Positions 43,347 to 51,517 of a stretch of 64,000 nucleotides of DNA are shown here, piece by piece. The stretch's first letter is position 1. Each line of letters starts with the position of its first letter. Origin of the DNA: a virus. The translations under genes were made by a program, and so were the position numbers. Below the pieces are notes generated by a model. That model worked only from the letters and a program-made list of their open reading frames with translations, was not told the DNA's origin and did no database searches. Where the stretch lies: positions 61,190 through 125,189 of the IMG/VR virus record IMGVR_UViG_3300028571_000013; one strand, written 5' to 3'.

Positions 43347-44966
43347 TTAATTATACGTCAAAAAGTCATTTTGGGTTATAACCGAATTATCTTCTAAGAA
43401 TTTATTAAGCATAGTTTTATTATTGAACCATATCTCAAGAGTTTTAAGAGCATCTGATTGATTGTACGGAATAATCACATTATTAGATAATATATAACCA
43501 TTATCCAATGCCATAATTAATTGCTGAATAAAAAAACTTGTTTTTAAGCTTGGAGCCTCTAAGATAGTATCAATAACGTTATATATAAACTCTCTATTAT
43601 TTTTGCTTGGATCAACATTCTTTTTTATTTTGGCAAAGTGCTCTACTGTTATTGGTTGCCATCTATCAGCTGCTTGTATTTGAACTCTATCTATGATTGT
43701 TTCAAAATCTTTAGATGTTTTGTCCCAGGAATGATTAGCTAATACTTTTGATGTTTGTGCTTCTGATAGTTTCATTTTTTCAGATATATCAACGTCTCTA
43801 AACTGAGAAATCATATCAATACATTTATCATCATCAGGATATACCCTATCTGCATTATGTTCTTGTTCTCTAAAAGCAACAGCAACAGGTACTTTGAAAC
43901 CACCCAGATCATCAGCAAGCTCACTCATTGCTCCATGATCGACCGTTACAAACGGTATACCACAAGCAGCTGCTTCAAGAGGAGGTATACCAAATCCTTC
44001 ACAAATAGAATACTGTATATATAAATCAAAAGTACTATATATTTTAGATAGATCGGTGTCTGAGATACCATTAGAAACATTTGCTAGTGTCATTTTTAAT
44101 TTGGAACATTTGGGACAGACTGCCTGAGCCCCTTTCCATTTCATAGGAGTCCAGTGTCTACAGTTATTACAAACATAGGTAAATAGAATATGGTCATATA
44201 CATCATATTCTAGTAACAAGTCTGGTATATCCCACCCTATACTTTCTGGGTAACTGGTATGCATATATAAGTAAGTTTTTTTATTCATCAAATTATTTAA
44301 CTTACTAATAATCTTAAATAGATTTGGTATCAGTTTACGTCTTTGATTACGCATAACTGAGCCAATAATGAATGTATCTAAACCCAGACCTAAAGTATTG
44401 CGAGAAGATATTTTATTCTGTGGTTTAAAGGATTTAAGATCTATAGAATCTCGTACAACGCCAGAAACTTTGATACCATACATATTTTCAATAGTATTCT
44501 TGGCCCACTCAGTGTGTGTCAATAATGTATCACAATTACTTATAAGATCCAACCATTCGTGTCTTATGGGGAAAGAGTCTATAGTTGGGGCTAGTATCCA
44601 GTGAAACTTATCTCTGAAAACAGATGTTCTCTGGTATGTTGCCATAAAAACATCTCTGAAGTCTATTACTATATCTGGCTTAAAGTGACCTACCACAAGA
44701 TCGAACCGCCACTGTCCAAAACCATTGCTAAGTCCAGAATTATATTGAGAAAATCTTGGGTCTTCTTTTTCTACAGCATTTGGGTAAATTTTCCAAGGAC
44801 AAGAGTCCTTAAAAGACATCGTCCTATAACAAGACAACTCTGCTATTTCATACTTACCTGTATCAAAAAGTCTTTGTAGTATGGATCTAGTATAGTTTCC
44901 ATATCCAGATTGTATATGAGAAGATTCTGTACAGAATAATATTCTTTTTTTAGAATTATTTATCAT
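43347..44966 (-). CDS. GT4-family glycosyltransferase with zinc-ribbon insertion
   Basis: A 539-residue protein from ATG 44966. I rejected the upstream start at 45017 because it lies in a terminator hairpin. N-terminal ILFCTESSHIQSGYGNYTRSIL is the GT-B acceptor domain; WILAPTIDSFPIRHEWLDL and LLTHTEWAKNTIENMYG continue it. The C-terminal domain includes ICEGFGIPPLEAAACGIPFV with E-x7-E. Between them lies CNNCRHWTPMK and CPKC, a four-Cys zinc ribbon rarely placed there. The C-terminal 150 residues are an additional helical domain. First gene of the cluster, 58 bases downstream of SSB. Confidence 0.7.
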   Translation of the reverse strand: MINNSKKRILFCTESSHIQSGYGNYTRSILQRLFDTGKYEIAELSCYRTMSFKDSCPWKIYPNAVEKEDPRFSQYNSGLSNGFGQWRFDLVVGHFKPDIVIDFRDVFMATYQRTSVFRDKFHWILAPTIDSFPIRHEWLDLISNCDTLLTHTEWAKNTIENMYGIKVSGVVRDSIDLKSFKPQNKISSRNTLGLGLDTFIIGSVMRNQRRKLIPNLFKIISKLNNLMNKKTYLYMHTSYPESIGWDIPDLLLEYDVYDHILFTYVCNNCRHWTPMKWKGAQAVCPKCSKLKMTLANVSNGISDTDLSKIYSTFDLYIQYSICEGFGIPPLEAAACGIPFVTVDHGAMSELADDLGGFKVPVAVAFREQEHNADRVYPDDDKCIDMISQFRDVDISEKMKLSEAQTSKVLANHSWDKTSKDFETIIDRVQIQAADRWQPITVEHFAKIKKNVDPSKNNREFIYNVIDTILEAPSLKTSFFIQQLIMALDNGYILSNNVIIPYNQSDALKTLEIWFNNKTMLNKFLEDNSVITQNDFLTYN

Positions 44967-44985
44967 TATGATTATATTAACAGAA

Positions 44986-45007
44986 AACCCCTCCTTGCGG
45001 AGGGGTT
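44986..45007 (-). terminator. Rho-independent terminator after SSB gene
   Basis: A perfect nine-base-pair stem AACCCCTCC/GGAGGGGTT with a TTGC loop (GCAA on the - strand), followed on the - strand by TTTTCTGTT. It lies 18 bases after the SSB stop and 20 bases before the glycosyltransferase start, so it limits read-through from the replication genes into the cluster. Confidence 0.85.
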
Positions 45008-45024
45008 CCCGTTCCACACCATCC

Positions 45025-45432
45025 TTAGAATGCTACAACTTCTTCATTTTCCTGACTATCCGAATCAGTTGTCGTTACAGCCTTAGCTGACTGGCTGTTT
45101 TTTACTACTTTCTGGATTCGAGCAAAATTATTTACCCTTACCTTCATAGTAGATCGTTTGACACCATCCTTTTCCCATGAGTCATTCCTTAGAGATCCTT
45201 CAATCATAACTAGATCGCCTTTCCTAAAAGATGACGAAATAGCTTCTGCTCCGGTATCCCAAGCTTCACAGTTTACAAAGGTTGTAACCTTGTCTGTTTC
45301 GCCGTTGTTTTTTGTGAATTCCCTAGAAACAGCTACAGTAAAATTTACTACTGCGGTTTCTTTTCCTGATGGATTCACATGTCGTAGTTCTGGGTCTCTG
45401 GCCAAATTTCCTCTCAAAATAACTAAATTCAT
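45025..45432 (-). CDS. ssb: Single-stranded DNA-binding protein
   Basis: A 135-residue protein from ATG 45432, chosen because AGGAG lies six bases upstream; a start seven codons earlier lacks a site. It has the SSB OB-fold: MNLVILRGNLARDPELRHV, VVNFTVAVSREFT, TTFVNCEAWDTGAEAI, FRKGDLVMIEGSLRNDSW and TMKVRVNNFARI. The C-terminus ends in acidic ENEEVVAF, like the acidic tip that binds replication partners but lacking the DDDIPF sequence. It coats single-stranded DNA during replication. It has its own consensus promoter and terminator, so it is expressed as a monocistron. Confidence 0.93.
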   Translation of the reverse strand: MNLVILRGNLARDPELRHVNPSGKETAVVNFTVAVSREFTKNNGETDKVTTFVNCEAWDTGAEAISSSFRKGDLVMIEGSLRNDSWEKDGVKRSTMKVRVNNFARIQKVVKNSQSAKAVTTTDSDSQENEEVVAF

Positions 45433-45482
45433 ACGTACTCCTAAATTCAAAAAGTGTTACGAACCAACCGAACCATGGTTTT

Positions 45483-45510
45483 ATTATACAGAAGCATCGG
45501 ACTGTGTCAA
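45483..45510 (-). promoter_or_regulatory. Consensus sigma-70 promoter for ssb
   Basis: On the - strand, TTGACA at 45510-45505 and TATAAT at 45488-45483, both perfect, spaced 16 bases. The predicted transcript starts about 45476 and reaches the SSB start at 45432 after a 44-base leader. It lies immediately beyond the stop of the polymerase gene (45512). Confidence 0.85.
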
Positions 45511-45511
45511 G

Positions 45512-47116
45512 TCAGACTTGCCAGCACTTTTTAATAATATATGTATCCTTGTCTCTTGATCTATCTAATTTTATTAGTAAGGTATTACCATCTAATAATA
45601 AGTCTTTATATTTAATATATTCCTCTGGAAATATTACTAAATCAGCTGCCCCTGTAGAGTCTGTAACTTTAATAAATGCCATTTCCTGACCAGGATTAAC
45701 GCCCCTTTTTGTTTTAATAACATTTATATCACTAATTTCAGCCCCTAAGATCGGAACCTTTGAAGTTATTCCTTTAGATAAGTCTTTACATTCTACATTG
45801 GCCGAATATATATCGCACCCATCTATTTTATGACAGGTTATTGATGCTCCCAGATAAAACTTCTCATTACTAGCAATCCATTCTGGACTATCCTCTAGAT
45901 CATATGAGGGACGACTCAATCCATTAATCAGAGATACAATGGTTTGTTTTCTTTTGGTTGTTAATTTTATTAAATTATTATTTGCTAATTGATTGAGAGC
46001 AACCTCTATAGGAGATTCAGCATAATTTTTACTTATCACATCCATCTCACGATCTGTTAAATTATTTAATGTTTCATAATAAAACAACATTTTATTTCTT
46101 GATATTGGTATATGGTCTATAGCTCCCACAGATATCAAACCCTTACATGCTGCTGAATTAACCTTTCTGAGAATCTCACCATATATTTGTATAAAATTCA
46201 TACTAGCTACTGGTACGCCCTCTAATATCTTATGTAACTTTTCATAGACGGAATCTCCCAGGCTTTTAATATTTGTTAAGCCGAAGCATATGCTATTATC
46301 AATATCGTCTATGAAAAATGCTTTTTTAGGCTTTAGTATAGAAGGCTTCTTAACTATAATATCCATTTCGTTAGCATTACTAACAAGTTCTTGTATTTCT
46401 CTTAGTGGATCAATTTTATCTTTAGCAAACTTTAGATAAGACGCAAAAAATGCTACTGGAAAGTGTGCTTTTGCATATGCTGATAAATAAGCATTATAGG
46501 CATAGCTAATAGCATGGCTTTTATTAAAAGAATATCTTTGAGATTTTTCTATCCATCCGAACAATTCTTCTGATTGTTCCTTTGTTAACACGCCACTTGC
46601 CTCAGACTTATGTAAAAATAATTTTTTAATCTTTACCATTTCTTCTGGTTTTTTCTTACCGATAGCTTTCCTCAACTGGTCAGCTTCTGTAAGATCGAAA
46701 TTGGCTATTTTTTGACAAATCTGCATAGCCTGTTCTTGATATACCATCTCCCCATAAGTATTACCAAGTATTGTTTCTAAAGCAGGATGGAAGAAGTCAA
46801 CAGCTTCATTTTGATTTTTTTTATCTATATAGTGATTACTTACAGATTTTCCGTCTCTATAAGCCTCTAGGCATCCTGGTCTCATAATGCTAATAAGAGC
46901 AGAAAGCTGTTCTATATTTTCTGGCTTTAGTTTCTTCGCCATACTTTGTCCAAGTCTAGACTCAAGCTGAAAACACCCTTTTGTGTTACCATCAGAAATC
47001 ATAGACCATGTGCGTTTACAATTTAAATCAATATGTTCTATATTAATATCCAAATCAATTGTATTATTCTGCATATTGAACTTGCAGTCACAATCATTAA
47101 AAGACAAAATGTTCAT
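45512..47116 (-). CDS. dnaE: DNA polymerase III alpha, C-terminal part (split gene)
   Basis: A 534-residue protein corresponding to the C-terminal half of a C-family polymerase. After about 40 residues of its own (including IDLNC) it resumes at TWSMISDGNTKGCFQLESR, the start of the fingers domain, then SALISIMRPGCLEAYRDG, GEMVYQEQAMQICQ and SYAYNAYLSAYAKAHFP. A tRNA/OB-like domain (GAEISDINVIKTKRG, MAFIKVTDSTGAADLVIF) ends it. The catalytic palm is in the separate gene at 47,980. No intein sequence is seen at its start, so the two parts must associate as subunits. It overlaps the exonuclease gene by four bases. Confidence 0.85.
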   Translation of the reverse strand: MNILSFNDCDCKFNMQNNTIDLDINIEHIDLNCKRTWSMISDGNTKGCFQLESRLGQSMAKKLKPENIEQLSALISIMRPGCLEAYRDGKSVSNHYIDKKNQNEAVDFFHPALETILGNTYGEMVYQEQAMQICQKIANFDLTEADQLRKAIGKKKPEEMVKIKKLFLHKSEASGVLTKEQSEELFGWIEKSQRYSFNKSHAISYAYNAYLSAYAKAHFPVAFFASYLKFAKDKIDPLREIQELVSNANEMDIIVKKPSILKPKKAFFIDDIDNSICFGLTNIKSLGDSVYEKLHKILEGVPVASMNFIQIYGEILRKVNSAACKGLISVGAIDHIPISRNKMLFYYETLNNLTDREMDVISKNYAESPIEVALNQLANNNLIKLTTKRKQTIVSLINGLSRPSYDLEDSPEWIASNEKFYLGASITCHKIDGCDIYSANVECKDLSKGITSKVPILGAEISDINVIKTKRGVNPGQEMAFIKVTDSTGAADLVIFPEEYIKYKDLLLDGNTLLIKLDRSRDKDTYIIKKCWQV

Positions 47117-47811
47117 ACTTTAAAAGAATCCTTAAACTTAATTTTTTGACTTAGTTTTTTGTGTAATCTGAGAAATCTTATGAGTATCTGTGCACAGTCT
47201 TCAACGTCTTTGAGAGCATTATGAGCGTTGGTCTTATCTATACCTAGGTAGTCTCTCATGCTATCCAAAGAAAGTCCCTTGACTTCAGAAACATAACTCA
47301 TCCATATACCAAATAGATGCATAATATCTATCTTATCTCGTGGGTGAAAGAGACATGTTTCATTTTCTTTGTTGGTATGACTATACTTTACGCTTAATCT
47401 GTTTACTATGGGCATATCAAATCGTAATATATTATAGCCAGCAGCTATTGGAGCAGTAAATTGTGATTTCTTACCACCATTTGCTTTTAAATGATATTTA
47501 TCCAAATATGTTACAAATTGTGACCATGCATGTTTTTGTTCTGGATAGACTTTCCAATCGTTAAGAACCTGTTCAGAAGAGACATTACGAATTCTGCCGT
47601 GCCACTCCAGAATATCTGAATCTGTATATGGATTACTTACTGTTGTGTCACATAATTTATCTGGTTTTAAAAATGTATTAAATTCTGATTTAGGGATAAT
47701 TTCTAGTTTTATTGGATCAATAATCAGTGCGGATAGTTGGACTGGGCTGCATTCCTCTGGATTTTTACCATCTGTTTCAAAATCAAATACACATATTTTA
47801 TTATAGATCAT
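47113..47811 (-). CDS. DnaQ-like 3'-5' exonuclease
   Basis: A 232-residue DEDDh exonuclease. I chose ATG 47811 because GAGGTG lies seven bases upstream; a TTG two codons earlier is less likely. Exo I is VFDFETDGKNPEE, Exo II AGYNILRFDMPIVNRL, Exo III HNALKDVEDCAQIL with the His and Asp four residues apart as in the DEDDh class. It probably proofreads for the split DNA polymerase, whose two genes flank it. This arrangement (polymerase half, small protein, exonuclease, polymerase half) is one operon with four-base overlaps. Confidence 0.85.
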   Translation of the reverse strand: MIYNKICVFDFETDGKNPEECSPVQLSALIIDPIKLEIIPKSEFNTFLKPDKLCDTTVSNPYTDSDILEWHGRIRNVSSEQVLNDWKVYPEQKHAWSQFVTYLDKYHLKANGGKKSQFTAPIAAGYNILRFDMPIVNRLSVKYSHTNKENETCLFHPRDKIDIMHLFGIWMSYVSEVKGLSLDSMRDYLGIDKTNAHNALKDVEDCAQILIRFLRLHKKLSQKIKFKDSFKV

Positions 47812-47983
47812 CTGCAATCACCTCTATTTCTGCTTTGTATTCAAATAGTATCTGTTTATTATCTTTTAGTCTTATCGCATTTGCTTTGATCTGACAACAA
47901 CTTTGTTTGATTTCTGGAATTTTCAGATATTCTTTGTCGTCATAAATAAATCTTTGACCAGCTAATACGTTCTCAAATATCAT
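47801..47983 (-). CDS. Small conserved protein between polymerase and exonuclease
   Basis: A 60-residue protein with the pattern FENVLAGQRFIYDDKEYLKIP, then NAIRLKDNKQILFEYKAEIEV. This short beta protein (GxxFxxxxxxYxK ... NAxxL) is widespread in phages and of unknown function. It overlaps both neighbours by a few bases. Whether it bridges the polymerase parts is unknown. Confidence 0.65.
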   Translation of the reverse strand: MIFENVLAGQRFIYDDKEYLKIPEIKQSCCQIKANAIRLKDNKQILFEYKAEIEVIADDL

Positions 47984-49866
47984 ACCAGAACCTCTTTAGA
48001 TTTGAGTATGTCTCTAATATACATTATTTTATCTAGGAGTGCAATGCCTAGAATATCAAATTTAATAACCCCAATAGATTCTAGGTCTGACATTTCGAAT
48101 CCCGCAATACTTTGTTCTGTTTTACCATCCCATATCATAGGACATATTGTGTGTAGCGGTTCATTTGATATGGCTATACCAGCCGCGTGTTTAGATTGAT
48201 TGTACTTTGAGCCTTCCAATCTCATAGCCTGTTCAAAACGCTTTGCCAGTGGGCCATATAGCTTTTCATCGTCACCAAGATAGCACCATTCTTTAAGTTT
48301 TGCACTGTTGTTCTCAAGAGCCCATCTTATAATAGAAGCTTCTCCATCTTCTTCTTTCATTTCTTGTAATTCGTCAGCAATTTTAGCCTCGTCTGGTATA
48401 TGTTTGGTTATTCTATTCATTTCTTCAAAAGATATGTTACCATATATACGTAATACTTCTTTCAAAGCTCCACGACCCTTTAGAGTGTTAAAGGTGATCA
48501 TTTGTGATACTTTATCAACACCATATTTGTTTTTGATATAATTAATAATATCTTCTCTATGTTCTATTGGTACGTCAACATCAATATCTGGCATTGAGAT
48601 ATTTGTTTCTGTATTTCTTCCAGTATTATAGAATCTTTCAAAGATAAGATCGTACTTAATAGGATTGATAGACGTAATGCCCACAAGATATGATACTAAA
48701 CATCCAGCGGCAGATCCTCTTCCAGGTCCAGGTAAACAACCCCTATCTTTAACATAATTTACTATGTCTCTGATAATAAGAAAGTAGCTCGCTAAATTTG
48801 TTGATTCTAAAACCTCAAGTTCTTTCTTGACCCTATCAACATAGTTCTGCTGCATATCTTTTGGTATATGGTTTTGTATTTTTGCTGACCATCCCTCTCT
48901 ACATAGCTGTCTTAAATAATCTATTGGCTGTTGATTATTAGGACACTCAAAAGTGGGTAGTGTCGGTGATGAGAGTATGTCGTATACCTCACAAATTTCA
49001 TCAATTTTAATCGAGTTGGCTAGTTCAGTTTCATCATGTATAAGGGACATTTCTTCTGGAGAAAGTATATAATATTTATCAGATATGAAAAAACTAGACA
49101 TTGGAATTTTATCATTATTGATAATTTTCTGTGATATTTCTGGTAATGTTGTTTTTAGTGAACTACATAATAAAACCCTTTGATCAACAGCATCAGCCAT
49201 TTCACAATAGTGCGCATCTATAGTGGCTACTCTTTGTATATTGTGTTTTTTTGATAGTTCTCTTAAAGCTAATCCTATAGTTTGCTGATGTTTGTTTTCG
49301 ATATCCATAAGCTGTATCTCAATAAATACATTATTATTTCCAAATACTTCTTGTAGCTGCTTAATATGCTCTAATGCTTTGGATTCCCATTCCTCATTTA
49401 ACTGAGATGTATTAAAATCATATATTTCATTCGCTAATGTCGATCCAGGATGACCAGATATACAGATAATATTCTGGTTCTTAGCCAGTGTCTCTTTTAT
49501 TAAATTAAGATCAAGCCTAGGTTTATGATAAAAATTAGTAGAGCCATTAGACAGAGATACTAGATTAATAAGATCTTTCCATCCGTTATAGTTTTTACAT
49601 AGAACAACTAGATGAGACAAGCTTTGGTTGGATTTTTCTTTAAGAGAAGCTTCTTGACGACTAATATATAATTCGCAACCCATAATGGGCTTGATACCAT
49701 TCTTCTTCATGGTTTTATAAAAGTTAACACTACCTGATATCGTTCCATGATCAGTAATAGCGCAGCTTTTAATATTTAGTGCTTTACATCTCTTAGCTAT
49801 TTGTTCCGGTTTAGATAAGCCATCAAGAAGACTATAGTGTGTGTGAACGTGTAGCGGCGTGTACAT
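47980..49866 (-). CDS. dnaE: DNA polymerase III alpha, N-terminal part with PHP and palm (split gene)
   Basis: A 628-residue protein. It begins with an intact PHP domain (LHVHTHYSLLDG, AITDHGTISGSV) followed by the palm: GPGRGSAAGCLVSYLVG is the conserved active-site loop, SMPDIDVDVP carries the two catalytic Asp, and GVIKFDILGIALLDK the third. The protein stops right after this segment, about where the fingers begin in normal DnaE. The remainder is encoded at 45,512-47,116. The intact PHP motifs suggest metal binding, but DnaQ proofreading is separately encoded. GGAGAGG precedes ATG 49866 and a promoter lies just upstream. Confidence 0.87.
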   Translation of the reverse strand: MYTPLHVHTHYSLLDGLSKPEQIAKRCKALNIKSCAITDHGTISGSVNFYKTMKKNGIKPIMGCELYISRQEASLKEKSNQSLSHLVVLCKNYNGWKDLINLVSLSNGSTNFYHKPRLDLNLIKETLAKNQNIICISGHPGSTLANEIYDFNTSQLNEEWESKALEHIKQLQEVFGNNNVFIEIQLMDIENKHQQTIGLALRELSKKHNIQRVATIDAHYCEMADAVDQRVLLCSSLKTTLPEISQKIINNDKIPMSSFFISDKYYILSPEEMSLIHDETELANSIKIDEICEVYDILSSPTLPTFECPNNQQPIDYLRQLCREGWSAKIQNHIPKDMQQNYVDRVKKELEVLESTNLASYFLIIRDIVNYVKDRGCLPGPGRGSAAGCLVSYLVGITSINPIKYDLIFERFYNTGRNTETNISMPDIDVDVPIEHREDIINYIKNKYGVDKVSQMITFNTLKGRGALKEVLRIYGNISFEEMNRITKHIPDEAKIADELQEMKEEDGEASIIRWALENNSAKLKEWCYLGDDEKLYGPLAKRFEQAMRLEGSKYNQSKHAAGIAISNEPLHTICPMIWDGKTEQSIAGFEMSDLESIGVIKFDILGIALLDKIMYIRDILKSKEVLV

Positions 49867-50930
49867 TAAACCTCTCCGGGTGCCTTGTATGTTCCTATAC
49901 TATATCCTGGAAGTTGATACTTGTCAACTGCATGATCAATGTTGTGGAGGTCTATATCATGTTTTATTTGTTCGCACTGGGTCATACACGAATTCTTCTG
50001 TGTAATCTGATTATCTCTATACTCTAAGATTGGTAAAACATGCTTATCATCTTGGAATGTGTTTTTACCAAAATGACACAACTTACTACACATCCAAGAC
50101 TTATGAAGTTTGGGTCGTGTTGTTGTTTTAATTTTGTGAAATTTTTCTCTTAACATATGTTCTGTAGTAGCTATATTATCTTGATTATCAAAACACACAG
50201 AGAATGGCCCACCATCATTAATATAATTGATTGTAACAATAATATGCTTAAATTCTGGAAATAGTCTATGTATAGCATAATGGTAGAGTTTAAGCTGAGG
50301 ATCTTCCTCTAGTTTTTCTTGAGTTTTTTCTTTACCAGTAGCCCAGTTTAATCTACGACCAGTTTTCCAGTCTATAATCTCTAATGTTGTATCGTCTATC
50401 TTGGTTATAAGGTCGATTGTTCCTTTGATGGCGAGATTACCACTTATCTTTTCTCCTTTAACATCATATATATATTTAGCCCAGTCTTTATCTATTACTA
50501 AATCAAAATGTTGTTCTGATCTGAATATGTTTCGTCTCCTTGGATCAAAGAGTCTATTATTAGACCTTAGAGTTTTACTCACCCACTCTATACAATCTTT
50601 TCTATCTTTTTCTGTCCAAGGATGATGCTTACATTCTCCGGTATAATAATCATATATTTTATTGGTTAGAGTTAATACAAAATTATTATCAAACATATCT
50701 GATATAGTTAGATCTATTTTACCAACAATATCATCATCTACAGAATCAACATTATCTTGTTGGCTCTTTTTCATTATGGCAAGTATCTCTAATACTTTAT
50801 GTACGATAGTCCCCTTATCTGCTTTCTTATTAGATAGGCCTCTCCTACCAAGTACATACTCGATAAAATATTGTTGCTCACACATAGAGTGTGTATTATA
50901 TGATGAACTTCTAAAGTATGTAATTATAAT
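49866..50930 (-). CDS. RecB/Cas4-like PD-(D/E)XK nuclease, probable ATT start
   Basis: A nuclease with KGTIVHKVLE (motif His), IKGTIDLITKIDDTTLEIIDWKTGRR (Asp...Asp-x-Lys) and DPQLKLYHYA (QxxxY), the RecB-family core. C-terminal Cys (WMCSKLC, CMTQC) and the N-terminal Cys of MCEQQYF could bind an Fe-S cluster as in Cas4/AddB. The first ATG (50,885) is too late: codons upstream read TYFRSSSYNTHS and join CEQQYFIEYVLG, the usual start of these nucleases. No ATG, GTG or TTG exists before the in-frame TAA at 50,945-50,943. ATT at 50,930 has AAGGA eight bases upstream. Likely processes DNA ends in recombination or replication. Confidence 0.8.
   Translation of the reverse strand: MIITYFRSSSYNTHSMCEQQYFIEYVLGRRGLSNKKADKGTIVHKVLEILAIMKKSQQDNVDSVDDDIVGKIDLTISDMFDNNFVLTLTNKIYDYYTGECKHHPWTEKDRKDCIEWVSKTLRSNNRLFDPRRRNIFRSEQHFDLVIDKDWAKYIYDVKGEKISGNLAIKGTIDLITKIDDTTLEIIDWKTGRRLNWATGKEKTQEKLEEDPQLKLYHYAIHRLFPEFKHIIVTINYINDGGPFSVCFDNQDNIATTEHMLREKFHKIKTTTRPKLHKSWMCSKLCHFGKNTFQDDKHVLPILEYRDNQITQKNSCMTQCEQIKHDIDLHNIDHAVDKYQLPGYSIGTYKAPGEV
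49899..49927 (-). promoter_or_regulatory. Sigma-70-like promoter for split polymerase operon
   Basis: On the - strand, TTGACA at 49927-49922 and TATAGT at 49904-49899, spaced 17 bases. It lies inside the 3' end of the RecB-like nuclease gene. The predicted start, about 49,892, is some 26 bases before the polymerase start codon. Confidence 0.65.
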
Positions 50931-51517
50931 GATAGTATTCCTTTATGTTTTAGAAACTCTAAGAGAATTAAGTTTTGCTGTTGTATGGTCATATATTGAT
51001 TATCAATAGTTATATCAAATAACGTTTGATCAAAATTCTCAGGATCCAAGGCCGTTTCGCTTGAATGATCAGAATTATATGGATTACGAGTTAGCTTTAT
51101 AACAAAACCACCAGCTTTTTTAACAGCGTCCACCTCGTTAGGAAATCTGCAATCAGCAATTAAAGAAAGATACGACCTATCTTGTTCAATTCTTCTAATA
51201 GTAGCCTCTGACCATACGTTTTTTTGCATTTTACGAAACATATCCGTGCCAACTATTTGCATGACTTCTCTGGCCGTTAACTGTTTTGAGTCCCAATAAC
51301 AGTCAACAAGCTCATTCTTTTGATCATCGGCACCATAACATTGGTCGTGTGTTAGTCCCAAGATATTGATACATATGTCTTTTTTTAATGGGTCGGCAAA
51401 ATTATATATAGTATAATTCTTAATAGAATAGTCATTGATAGCTTTGCCAATAAATTCTGCACACGTTGTTTTACCAGACTGTTTTCTTCCAGCAAAAGCT
51501 ATAATAAAATTAGACAT
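50924..51517 (-). CDS. Deoxynucleoside monophosphate kinase
   Basis: A 197-residue P-loop kinase. IIAFAGRKQSGKTTCAEFI is the Walker A site; YNFADPLKKDIC, QLTAREVMQIVGTDMFRK and IADCRFPNEVDAVKKAGG match the T4 gene 1-type dNMP kinase family, as does LTRNPYNSDHSSETALD. It phosphorylates dNMPs to dNDPs for phage DNA synthesis. It fits with the reductase and dCMP deaminase encoded upstream. It overlaps the primase gene by eight bases, and its end overlaps the probable start of the nuclease gene. Confidence 0.87.
   Translation of the reverse strand: MSNFIIAFAGRKQSGKTTCAEFIGKAINDYSIKNYTIYNFADPLKKDICINILGLTHDQCYGADDQKNELVDCYWDSKQLTAREVMQIVGTDMFRKMQKNVWSEATIRRIEQDRSYLSLIADCRFPNEVDAVKKAGGFVIKLTRNPYNSDHSSETALDPENFDQTLFDITIDNQYMTIQQQNLILLEFLKHKGILSL

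Noticed and set aside
44967-45017. N-terminal extension of the first glycosyltransferase
   Set aside because: It would translate the terminator hairpin of ssb; ATG 44966 fits the family start.
47080-48030. Split intein joining the two DNA polymerase parts
   Set aside because: Neither the C-terminus of the N-part nor the N-terminus of the C-part shows intein blocks A, B, F or G.
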